DNA from: Elusimicrobiaceae bacterium
GTDB lineage: Bacteria; Elusimicrobiota; Elusimicrobia; Elusimicrobiales; Elusimicrobiaceae
DNA length: 64,000 nt
Reading direction: 5' to 3'
NCBI GenBank assembly: GCA_017525025.1
Contig: JAFXUJ010000001.1
Location: 186,001-250,000, forward strand
Under the pieces are notes generated by a model. The model worked only from the letters and a program-made list of their open reading frames with translations, had not been told where the DNA came from and made no database searches. The position numbers and the translations under genes are program-made. Below are positions 34,437-42,118 of the stretch, in pieces; positions within the stretch are counted from its first letter, which is position 1, and every line of letters begins with the position of its first letter.

Positions 34437-35930
34437 ATGTGGCATAGCCGTATTGGGTGGATGGTAGCGGTTTTGTTCTTCTTGTGCGCTTGCTCGCACG
34501 AGAAAACCACTCAGTTGGATATTTTTTATACGGCTGATGCCGAGGGATTTTACCATAGCCGCCCGGAACCTCATTTTGCCAATCAGGATGCGGGCGGTTA
34601 TGGCGTTTTAAAAGCTTTTTTAGCCCGCCAAGAGGGTCCCTACTTGCTTTTGGATGGCGGAAACTGGCTTGGTTCAGGGCCGGAGGCCGCCATTACGCAA
34701 GGAGGATATATTACGCGCATGATGCGGGATATCCCGTATACGGCCGCTTCGGTAAGTGATAAAGACTTCGCCTTTGGATGGGGCGCGCTACGCAATACGT
34801 TGCGTGAAATGCCTTATCCGTTTATCGTATCCAATTTAAAATCAAATAATCAAATTCCGCGTCCGTTGCACGATTACCAAATTGTAACCCAAAAGGGTAT
34901 TAGAATAGGCATTATCGGCGTGATCGGCCCGGAAGTAATTCAAAATCACAAAAATCGTTTGGTAGGGTTTAGCTTGCAAGATCCGGTGGAGAGCGCAGTT
35001 GAAATGTCCGCCTTAATGCAAAGCAAGGGCGTAGATTTAATCATTCTGCTGAATTCATGGGCCGGGGAAGAAAAAGCGAGTCCGGCCGCGGTGCGTTTGG
35101 CGGAAGAAGCCGGGGAGATCAACCTCATTCTCAGCTCTAATAAAGGACGGGAAACGCCTGAAACGGATAAAATCAACAAGACTTACATTGTTTATCCCGG
35201 TTCCAAATTAGATAGCATTGCTCATATCCGGGTATGGTTTGATAAAAACAAACAAATCAAAGATATTTCTTTCACGGATGTCCCATTATTGAAAAATTCC
35301 TGGGGCGAAGATGAAACGATTGCGGCAGAATCGCAACGTTTACAACAAGAAACCCAACGCAAACTCAGCTCCCGTGTTTCCACCGCTCCGCAAGAGTTGG
35401 AAACCTCTTTGTCTGCGGAATCGGTCTTGGGTGATTTGCTGACCGATTGTTTGTATAAATGGTCCAAGTTGGATGGTGCCATTTTGAATGCGGATTCTAT
35501 CCGCAGTTCTCTGCCGGAAGGTGTTGTAACGGAATATGACTTGCATAAAATGTATCCGTACGGGGACAATATTACCTTTTTGACCATGCGCGGAAGTTCT
35601 TTTTTAAAGGCCTTGGAAGCGTCTATGGATGTTAAAGATAATTTTCCGCAAATTGCCGGATTTACGGTTTCGTATCGTTCGCAAGCTCCAACCGGTAAAA
35701 AGATCAGCCAAGTAGTGCTTAACAACGGGCGCATTATCCGCCCGCAAGAAACATACCGTTTTGCGGTAACGGATCACGTGTTGGCCGGTGGGTTTGGGCA
35801 TGATTATTTTATTGATTCCTTAGAATTTAAAAACACATTTGTAGATGCTCGCCAAATTATGAGGGCCTGTTTAGTGCGTCAAAAAACGATTGCGCTACCT
35901 AAAACCGGCCGCTGGAAACAAGTGCAATGA
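34437..35930 (+). CDS. 5'-nucleotidase-like lipoprotein lacking catalytic residues
   Basis: A 497-residue lipoprotein (lipobox LCAC, Cys about 19) with the full two-domain 5'-nucleotidase fold. The active site is lost: the DxH motif is TADAEG (His to Glu), GD is DGGNW, GNHEFD is SDKDF, the lone His region is LLNSWAG, and GGHxH is SSNKG. The C-terminal domain is better kept (NADSIRSSLPEGVVTE, YPYGDNITF). So it probably binds rather than cleaves, perhaps as a receptor or a partner of the intact paralogue just upstream. Its stop overlaps the dus start (ATGA). Confidence 0.88.
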   Translation: MWHSRIGWMVAVLFFLCACSHEKTTQLDIFYTADAEGFYHSRPEPHFANQDAGGYGVLKAFLARQEGPYLLLDGGNWLGSGPEAAITQGGYITRMMRDIPYTAASVSDKDFAFGWGALRNTLREMPYPFIVSNLKSNNQIPRPLHDYQIVTQKGIRIGIIGVIGPEVIQNHKNRLVGFSLQDPVESAVEMSALMQSKGVDLIILLNSWAGEEKASPAAVRLAEEAGEINLILSSNKGRETPETDKINKTYIVYPGSKLDSIAHIRVWFDKNKQIKDISFTDVPLLKNSWGEDETIAAESQRLQQETQRKLSSRVSTAPQELETSLSAESVLGDLLTDCLYKWSKLDGAILNADSIRSSLPEGVVTEYDLHKMYPYGDNITFLTMRGSSFLKALEASMDVKDNFPQIAGFTVSYRSQAPTGKKISQVVLNNGRIIRPQETYRFAVTDHVLAGGFGHDYFIDSLEFKNTFVDARQIMRACLVRQKTIALPKTGRWKQVQ

Positions 35931-36895
35931 CACACATCCGTCCGTTTTGTATAGGTAAACTCTCCCTAAAAAATAATTTAGTACTGGCCCCTATGGCCGG
36001 CATTACCGATTCGCCTTTCCGTATTCTATGCTTAAAGGGCGGTGCGGGGCTTGTCTGTGCGGAAATGGTGTCGGCGCACGCGTTGCATTACGGCAATGCC
36101 AAAAGCGGGCGCATGTTGCAGGTCAGCCCCAAAGAACACCCGGTCTCTATGCAGATTTTCGGCTCTGATGAAGAAACTATTTCCCAAGCTGCGCAAAATG
36201 CCGAAAAGGCCGGGGCCGATATCGTAGATTTAAATGCCGGGTGCCCGGTTAAAAAAATAAATAAAGCGGGTGCCGGGTGTGTGCTGATGAAAGACGAAAC
36301 TAAACTGGCACGTCTATTAACAGCGGCCATAAAGAGCGTTAAAATTCCGGTTACGCTTAAAACGCGCATAGCCTTAAATCACAAAGAATTTTTAGGGGCG
36401 CGCCTGGCTAAATTAGCCGAAGATTGCGGAGCAGCCGCGGTTACACTTCACGCCCGCGCGGCGGTGGATATGCACAGCGGCGAGCCGGATGTAGAAGCGT
36501 TAGCTAATGCGTGCCAAGCAGTAAAAATTCCGGTCATTGGTAACGGCGGCGTAACAAATGCTGCGCGCGTAAAAGAATTTCTAGAAGCGGGTTGCGCGGG
36601 GGTAATGATCGGCCGCGGCGCGGTAGGCAATCCGTTTATTTTTCAGGATATAATAGACGAATTGGCAGGCCGTCCGGTGCAGGCCCACACGGCACAAAAG
36701 CGGTTAGAAATTTATTTGAAACTCATTGAAGAAAACGTAGATTACTACGGCGAGCGTATCGGCATTAACCGCAGCCGCAAAATCGCCGGCTATTGGATAA
36801 GCGGTTTCCCCAATGCGGCCGCTGTACGCGGGGAATTTGTACGCTTAGATACGCTGCCGGACGTTCGTGCGCTTTTACGCCAAGTTATTTCCTAA
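35927..36895 (+). CDS. tRNA-dihydrouridine synthase
   Basis: A 322-residue FMN enzyme of the Dus family (DusB-like) that reduces uridines in the tRNA D-loop. LAPMAGITDSPFR (about 20), the MQIFGSDEE segment, the catalytic Cys in DLNAGCPVKKI (about 105) and IPVIGNGGV with GRGAVGNPFIF are present. It overlaps the pseudo-nucleotidase gene by 4 bp, an unexpected functional pairing. The specific uridine position cannot be called. Confidence 0.94.
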   Translation: MTHIRPFCIGKLSLKNNLVLAPMAGITDSPFRILCLKGGAGLVCAEMVSAHALHYGNAKSGRMLQVSPKEHPVSMQIFGSDEETISQAAQNAEKAGADIVDLNAGCPVKKINKAGAGCVLMKDETKLARLLTAAIKSVKIPVTLKTRIALNHKEFLGARLAKLAEDCGAAAVTLHARAAVDMHSGEPDVEALANACQAVKIPVIGNGGVTNAARVKEFLEAGCAGVMIGRGAVGNPFIFQDIIDELAGRPVQAHTAQKRLEIYLKLIEENVDYYGERIGINRSRKIAGYWISGFPNAAAVRGEFVRLDTLPDVRALLRQVIS

Positions 36896-36904
36896 ATCCG
36901 CGTT

Positions 36905-36933
36905 TTGCGCAAAATCTTCTATTTTGTTATAAT
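36905..36933 (+). promoter_or_regulatory. rplM-rpsI promoter
   Basis: -35 TTGCGC (36905-36910), 17-bp spacer, extended -10 TGT-TATAAT (TATAAT 36928-36933). Confidence 0.8.
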
Positions 36934-36959
36934 ATATAGGAAACCACGAGTCATTACTA

Positions 36960-36981
36960 CGCGCGGCCACCACTCCGTGCG
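36960..36981 (+). promoter_or_regulatory. Leader hairpin before rplM
   Basis: CGCGCGG (36960-36966) pairs with CCGTGCG (36975-36981) around an 8-nt loop CCACCACT, in the roughly 70-nt leader between promoter and ATG. Possibly the L13 autoregulatory leader, or a stability hairpin. Confidence 0.45.
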
Positions 36982-37009
36982 AAATAATTACAAAAGGTAG
37001 AAACAAAAC

Positions 37010-37435
37010 ATGACAAAAACTTTTTTACCTTCCGTCAAGGAAGTAGAAACCACCCGCAAATGGCACCACATTGATGCCGCGGGCCAAACCCTTGGAAGAT
37101 TGGCAACCAAAATTGCCGTTCTTTTAATGGGTAAACACAAAAGAACCTATACGCCTCATATGGACTGCGGCGATTTCGTCGTAGTAACCAATGCAGGCAA
37201 AATCAAACTGACCGGTAGCAAGATGGAACAAAAAGTATATTTCTCTCACTCCGGGTATGCCAAAGGCGCCAAAGAAACGCCTGTTAAAAGAATGTTGGAA
37301 ACCAACCCGACCCGCGTGCTTGAATTAGCCGTTAAACGGATGTTGGATGAAAACAAACTCCGCGCGCCCCGTATGAAACGCTTGCGTTTATTTGCCGGCG
37401 AAGAACATACTTTCACCGCACGCATGGGTAAATAA
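37010..37435 (+). CDS. rplM: 50S ribosomal protein L13
   Basis: A 141-residue core protein of the large subunit. WHHIDAAGQTLGRLAT, MGKHKRTYTPHMDCGDFVVV and RMLETNPTRVLELAVKRML are the family landmarks. AAAAGGTAG precedes the ATG. Cotranscribed with rpsI, 11 bp downstream, as in nearly all bacteria. Confidence 0.98.
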   Translation: MTKTFLPSVKEVETTRKWHHIDAAGQTLGRLATKIAVLLMGKHKRTYTPHMDCGDFVVVTNAGKIKLTGSKMEQKVYFSHSGYAKGAKETPVKRMLETNPTRVLELAVKRMLDENKLRAPRMKRLRLFAGEEHTFTARMGK

Positions 37436-37446
37436 GAGGGAAACAT

Positions 37447-37842
37447 ATGAACAATACGAAAGAATTAAAAACCGGAAGAAGAAAAACGGCTGTTGCGCAG
37501 GTAGCGTTACTGAAAGGTAAAGGCAACATTACCGTAAATACCAAATCGTTAGATGAATACTTTGGTAATCATACCCGCTGCAAAGCGATGGTAAAATCTC
37601 CGCTTGTTGTAACCAATTTGGAAAAATCTTATGACGTTACCGCCCGTGTAAACGGGGGCGGTATTTCTGCTCAAGCCGGTGCGCTTCGCCACGCGATTGC
37701 GCGCTCTTTGGCCCAAATCAGCGAAGACGTCAAAAAGATTGTTAAAAAAGCGGGCTACCTTACGCGCGATCCGCGTATGGTGGAAAGAAAGAAACCCGGT
37801 CAACCCGGCGCCCGCAAACGCTTCCAATTCTCCAAACGTTAA
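37447..37842 (+). CDS. rpsI: 30S ribosomal protein S9
   Basis: A 131-residue small-subunit protein. TGRRKTAVAQV near the start, RVNGGGISAQAGALRHAIAR in the middle and the basic tail ending RKRFQFSKR, which reaches the P-site tRNA. Second gene of the L13-S9 operon, followed by a terminator. Confidence 0.98.
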   Translation: MNNTKELKTGRRKTAVAQVALLKGKGNITVNTKSLDEYFGNHTRCKAMVKSPLVVTNLEKSYDVTARVNGGGISAQAGALRHAIARSLAQISEDVKKIVKKAGYLTRDPRMVERKKPGQPGARKRFQFSKR

Positions 37843-37872
37843 TCGTTGGACGGAAACGTTGGCAAGTTTTAC

Positions 37873-37901
37873 AAACACCCCGCAATTTGCGGGGTGTTTT
37901 C
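37873..37901 (+). terminator. Terminator of rplM-rpsI
   Basis: AAACACCCCGCA-ATT-TGCGGGGTGTTT, 12 bp perfect stem, ending in T4. Confidence 0.92.
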
Positions 37902-37954
37902 TGTTAAATTTAGTATACTAGTAAAGGTTGTATATTTTATGTTAGGAGTTTATT

Positions 37955-38257
37955 ATGAAAAAACTGATGTTGTTACCAGCTGCCGCTATGTTGCTGGGCG
38001 CTTGCGCGACACCTGCCACCCACGCGGGGACCGCTTTGTTTGCTCAAACCCAACAACCTGTTATGGCCACCAATGCCCCCGCTAACAGAATAGGCCGTGC
38101 TTGCGCAACGAATGTATTGGGTATATTGATCCAAGGGGATATGTCTATAGAAGCTGCCAAACGTAACGGACAAATTACCCAGGTTTCCTCGGTAGATTTG
38201 GATATTAAGAGCTATGCGATATATTCCGAAGTTTGCACCATTGTAACGGGTAGATAA
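37955..38257 (+). CDS. TRL-like family lipoprotein
   Basis: A 100-residue small exported protein. The signal peptide ends in the lipobox LGAC (Cys about 17). The mature part has the pattern of the TRL-like family: RACATNVLGILIQGDMSIEAAKR, GQITQVSSVDLD and the end CTIVTGR. The role of the family is not known to me; it is often a single small gene near tRNAs or stress genes. TTAGGAG precedes the ATG. It stands alone, bounded by terminators on both sides. Confidence 0.8.
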   Translation: MKKLMLLPAAAMLLGACATPATHAGTALFAQTQQPVMATNAPANRIGRACATNVLGILIQGDMSIEAAKRNGQITQVSSVDLDIKSYAIYSEVCTIVTGR

Positions 38258-38278
38258 TTAAATAGCTCTATTTGAAAA

Positions 38279-38305
38279 CCCCCGAGCATTCGCTCGGGGG
38301 TTTTT
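38279..38305 (+). terminator. Terminator after TRL-like gene
   Basis: CCCCCGAGC-ATTC-GCTCGGGGG with T5 on the plus side and A4 on the other. It can also serve the convergent hydrogenase gene, whose stop is at 38317. Confidence 0.92.
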
Positions 38306-38316
38306 GTATGTAAAAG

Positions 38317-39792
38317 CTATTTCTTTTTGTCCGATTTTTTAAATACAGGTTTTAGCTGGGGACTCTGTTGGGCAAACTTTTTGATTTCCTCAATCACTTC
38401 CGCTTGCTTTTTAACCGTGCACGGCCCGCCGATACAGCCGCCTTTGCAACTCATTACTTCCAACAGTTGGAAGTCGCCTGCTTTGCCTTGTGCGTACGCA
38501 TTGAGCATGAGCATGGCTTTTTTATCCAGTCCGTTAATCGTCATTTTTTTAAAAGTTATTTTGCCGGCCAGGGCATTTTCCACCGCTTGTGCCACACCGC
38601 CCGTTACACCGTAATAGCGGCCTTCGGCAGAAATATCCTTTTGCAAGGGGGTTTCTTCGCACGCGGACGGGCTAATGTTACGCGCGCGTAAGAGCGCATC
38701 AATTTCTTCGTAAGTAAGTACGAAATCAATGTTGGGATCATCATGCCCTTCCACCCGTTTGGAAGCACACGGCCCGATAAACACGGTTGTAAATCCGTTT
38801 TTCTTTTCAATCTCTGCCGTATAACCGGCGGGCGTTTTGGCGTCGGAAATAAAATCTTTGAGGGCGGGCAAATGTTTTTTAACAACTTGCACCCATGCGG
38901 CGCAGCAAGAGGTGGTCATAAACCGGGCTCCTTTTTCAAGGCGCTCCACCAATTCGCGTGCTTCGTTTTGGGTGGTAATATCTGCCCCCAGAGCGACCTC
39001 GGTTACTTTATCAAACCCTGCTTTTTTTAGCGCGGTAACCACTTGCGCCAGCGTCCCTTCCAATTGTCCCACAATAGACGGCGCAATCATGGCGCAAACT
39101 TTTTGTTTTCCTTTCATGGCGCGCAATACGTCTATAAGCTGGCTGCGTTCCATAACGGCGCCGAACGGACAAGCGTTCATGCATTGTCCGCAAGAAATGC
39201 ATTTATCAAAGTTGATGTGGGCGAAGCCGTCGCTGTCTTTGTGGATGGCATCTACCGGGCAGGCTTGTTCACACGGAACGGGCACATACGTAATGGCATT
39301 GTACGGACAAGAAGCCTTGCACTGCCCGCAATTTTTGCATTTTTCCGGGTCAATTTTAGAGCGTCCGTTTTCGGTTGAAATGGAAATAGCCCCGAACTTA
39401 CAGGCCGCTTGGCAATGACGAGCCAAGCATCCTTGGCAAGCTTCGGTTACAATATGCCGGGCTTTTACACATCCTTTACAGGCGATATCAAGTACGGTAA
39501 GGGTATTTTCGGCCGGGGCTTTGCGGGCTAAGGCCATTTTGGCATAGTCATTAAGAGAAGTGGCCTCATCGTCGGCTTCTAAACTACCGCCCAGCGCGGC
39601 TAACGTCCGGGCCCGGAAAACGGCCCGCTCTTTATAAATACAACACCGCACGCCCGAAGTGGCATCCTGCGGTAATACATCAAAAGGGATACGATACGCT
39701 TTTGTTTCCAAATTACCTTGGTCAAAAGCTTCTACAACTCTTTTTAAAGCTTCTCTTTTAAAAAAAAGAGCCTTATTGTCCGAAGTATTCAT
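38317..39792 (-). CDS. [FeFe] hydrogenase, monomeric group B-like
   Basis: A 491-residue cytosolic iron-only hydrogenase that would make or use H2. Ferredoxin-like cluster sites fill about 104-210: CKGC...CQGCLARHC, CKNCGQCKASCP and CISCGQCMNACP, with an extra PCEQACP. The H-cluster domain has L1 TTSCCAAW (Cys296, 297), L2 IGPCASKRVE (Cys342) and L3 EVMSCKGGCIGGPC (Cys449, Cys453). Ala instead of Pro after TSCC, and the lack of a [2Fe-2S] N-terminus, PAS domain or NuoF-type partner, favour group B over A or sensory C. Maturases HydEFG are not in the window. It starts 9 bp after the secreted-protein gene, behind AGGGG. Confidence 0.9.
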   Translation of the reverse strand: MNTSDNKALFFKREALKRVVEAFDQGNLETKAYRIPFDVLPQDATSGVRCCIYKERAVFRARTLAALGGSLEADDEATSLNDYAKMALARKAPAENTLTVLDIACKGCVKARHIVTEACQGCLARHCQAACKFGAISISTENGRSKIDPEKCKNCGQCKASCPYNAITYVPVPCEQACPVDAIHKDSDGFAHINFDKCISCGQCMNACPFGAVMERSQLIDVLRAMKGKQKVCAMIAPSIVGQLEGTLAQVVTALKKAGFDKVTEVALGADITTQNEARELVERLEKGARFMTTSCCAAWVQVVKKHLPALKDFISDAKTPAGYTAEIEKKNGFTTVFIGPCASKRVEGHDDPNIDFVLTYEEIDALLRARNISPSACEETPLQKDISAEGRYYGVTGGVAQAVENALAGKITFKKMTINGLDKKAMLMLNAYAQGKAGDFQLLEVMSCKGGCIGGPCTVKKQAEVIEEIKKFAQQSPQLKPVFKKSDKKK

Positions 39793-39801
39793 ATTTATCC
39801 C

Positions 39802-40626
39802 CTATATTTTATCATAATTTTCCGTGGATGACTCTCTCACGGCTCCCGCAGGAGAAGGGGAAGCTGGGGCCGTTTCTGAACCGGAAACGGGCGAATGGGA
39901 AGGCTTTATAACGTGTGGCATGAACATTTGGTCATGCAAGGTTCCTCCCTCTACCAGAGCTCTAAAAACTTTCTTTTTGGCAGGTTTGGGCGGTTCCGGC
40001 TTTTGGGTTTGGGCGGCCAGGGCTTCTTTTTGTTGTTGCAAGAGCCGGTCAGCCTCGGTTGGTGTTAATATTTGGTGTAAAATTTGTGCTTTGAATAATA
40101 AGAAAAGAGGTTCTTTATCTTTAACGTCTACTTTATAGAGTAGTTGTTTATCTTCAGGGAACGGTAAGGGAACGGACGTTGCTTGCGGCTCAAAAGCCAG
40201 CAGCTCTTCTACGCTCAGTCCCACCGGAACCCGGTATTGAGAAATGAGGGATAGGGTTTCTTGTGCGTTGGAAGCACAAGCCACAAAAAGTTGCGGATCT
40301 TTGGCCAGGAAAAGAAATCTGCGGGAATCGTCCCCTTGCCCATATTGGACAAAGCGAAAGCGAGTGCCGTCTGAAGAGGGGATGATTCGATCTTGTGAAG
40401 ATACACTTGTAATTGAATAGAGGGCTTTTTCGCACGTTTGGCCGCGCAATAATTTGGCCAATTGGGCGCAGTCGTTGGTCCAAACGGAAATTTCATCTTT
40501 AGCCGAAACGGGGCTGGGTTCCCCGGTTAATTCAATTACAATTTCAGGTTCCGTCTCCTGTGCTTGCAAAAGAAAGGGGCAGCATAATAATATAATCCCG
40601 GCGTATTTTTTGTAGCTGGAAGACAT
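39802..40626 (-). CDS. Secreted protein of unknown function
   Basis: 274 residues with a signal peptide (about 1-22, LLCCPFLLQAQ). The mature part has a pair of Cys (NDCAQLAK...QTCEKAL), a middle domain with RFRFVQYGQGDDSRRFLFLAKD, a Lys/Pro/Gln-rich hinge (about 205-225) and a Ser/Pro-rich tail. No family recognised. It lies 9 bp ahead of the hydrogenase on the same strand, but an exported protein and a cytosolic hydrogenase need not work together. No promoter was fixed. Confidence 0.65.
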   Translation of the reverse strand: MSSSYKKYAGIILLCCPFLLQAQETEPEIVIELTGEPSPVSAKDEISVWTNDCAQLAKLLRGQTCEKALYSITSVSSQDRIIPSSDGTRFRFVQYGQGDDSRRFLFLAKDPQLFVACASNAQETLSLISQYRVPVGLSVEELLAFEPQATSVPLPFPEDKQLLYKVDVKDKEPLFLLFKAQILHQILTPTEADRLLQQQKEALAAQTQKPEPPKPAKKKVFRALVEGGTLHDQMFMPHVIKPSHSPVSGSETAPASPSPAGAVRESSTENYDKI

Positions 40627-40733
40627 ATTTTTATTCCCTTAATAGCAACTTCTTGTATTATAAAATTTTTTTTAGGGCTTGTCCTGCCTCGCACAAAAAT
40701 AATGTAAAAAAACGATAGAGCGGTTTTAACGGG

Positions 40734-40755
40734 TTTATTACAATATCGTAATAAA
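40734..40755. promoter_or_regulatory. 22-bp palindrome, likely operator of the RND efflux operon
   Basis: TTTATTAC-AATATC-GTAATAAA, a perfect 8-bp inverted repeat 22 bp before the adaptor ATG. A -10-like TACAAT (40739-40744) lies inside it, so binding would block transcription. The form suits a TetR or MarR-type repressor; no such gene is adjacent. Confidence 0.6.
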
Positions 40756-40776
40756 TTTCACAAAGAGAGGAACCGT

Positions 40777-42108
40777 ATGAACCGTATTTTATGTCTGGGT
40801 GTAGTGGCCGCAAGTTGTTTGGTTTATGGATGCCGGGCCAATAAAGAGGCCCAAATGCCTTTACCCACCGTGAACGTGGTGGAAGCAATACAGCAAGATT
40901 ATCCGTGGTTTATGGAATATCCTGCCCAAGTAGCCGGATCTTTAGATGTGCAAATTCGCGCACAGGTGGGGGGTATTTTACAAGCGCGTTTATACAATGA
41001 AGGTGAATTTGTAGCGGCCGGTACACAGCTATTCCAAATTGATGACACGGAATATAAAGTAGCTTTGGAAAAAGCACAGGGTTCTCTTTCGCAAGCGCAG
41101 GCCGAAGCTAAACGTACCCAACGTGCTTACCAACGCATGAAAACGCTCCGGGCGGAAAATGCGGTTAGCCAACAAGATTACGATAATGCCCTTTCTTCTT
41201 ACGAAACGGCCAAAGCCAATGTGCAGATGGCTCAAGCCGGCGTGCAAGATGCCCGGATCAACCTGGGCTATACTAAAGTACTTGCCCCTATTTCCGGAAT
41301 TGCCGGCGAAGAAGTACAAACTGTGGGAAGTTTGGTGGCCGATCAAGGGGATTCCGGCTTGTTAACCACTATGGTGCAAATTGATCCGTTATACATCAAT
41401 TTTTCCATGCCGGGTAGTCAGTTTGAAAAATTGGCCCAAGGGTACCGGGACGGTACGATTACCATGGGCGACGCGGACAACCCGGATATGTTAAAGTCGG
41501 AGCAATATCGGGCAGCTTCTTCTCAACAGGCTCCCATCTATATAGAGGTGCTGTTAGCAAATGGTCAACTATATCCCCAACGGGGTAAATTGGTTTTTTT
41601 TGATAGTTCCGAAAATACTCAAACGTCCAGCATTGCTATCAAAGCACAAATTCCTAACCCGGCCCGTTCGCGCGAGCTAATCCCCGGGCAGTTCGTACGA
41701 GTGCGGTTGGTAGGGGCTGTGTTTAAAGATGCCGTATTGGTTCCTTCTTCTGCCGTACTGGCAACGGCAAACGGGCTAACGGCCTATGTGGTAAAGGAAG
41801 ATAATAGTGTGGAAATGCGCCCCATTCACGCCAGTTTGCAGAATGATTTATATATGGTGGCTTCCGGTTTAAAAGCAGGCGAACGGGTAATAGATGGCGG
41901 GCTTGCCAAAATTCGGCCGGGTGAAAAGGTAGTGCCTTCTTTGCAGAAATTTCAAGTTTCTTTACCCAAAGAACCCGTACAAACAGACCTTTCCGCCAAG
42001 ACCAGTGTGGCCGGTTTGGAACAAGCTTTTCAAACCGCGGAAATAGCGGATCAACAAACGTTGCCGGGAATTTCCGCCACCTCTTCCGCACCGGTGTCGG
42101 GTAAATAG
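40777..42108 (+). CDS. RND efflux periplasmic adaptor (MexA/AcrA type)
   Basis: A 443-residue lipoprotein (LVYGC lipobox, Cys about 19), the membrane-fusion subunit of a tripartite pump. The lipoyl halves (VQIRAQVGGILQARLYNEGEFV and LAPISGIAGEEVQTVGSLV) surround a helical hairpin (about 90-150) that docks on the outer-membrane channel; beta-barrel and membrane-proximal domains follow. AGAGAGG precedes the ATG. First gene of a three-gene operon. Confidence 0.95.
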   Translation: MNRILCLGVVAASCLVYGCRANKEAQMPLPTVNVVEAIQQDYPWFMEYPAQVAGSLDVQIRAQVGGILQARLYNEGEFVAAGTQLFQIDDTEYKVALEKAQGSLSQAQAEAKRTQRAYQRMKTLRAENAVSQQDYDNALSSYETAKANVQMAQAGVQDARINLGYTKVLAPISGIAGEEVQTVGSLVADQGDSGLLTTMVQIDPLYINFSMPGSQFEKLAQGYRDGTITMGDADNPDMLKSEQYRAASSQQAPIYIEVLLANGQLYPQRGKLVFFDSSENTQTSSIAIKAQIPNPARSRELIPGQFVRVRLVGAVFKDAVLVPSSAVLATANGLTAYVVKEDNSVEMRPIHASLQNDLYMVASGLKAGERVIDGGLAKIRPGEKVVPSLQKFQVSLPKEPVQTDLSAKTSVAGLEQAFQTAEIADQQTLPGISATSSAPVSGK

Positions 42109-42118
42109 AGGGGAAAAT

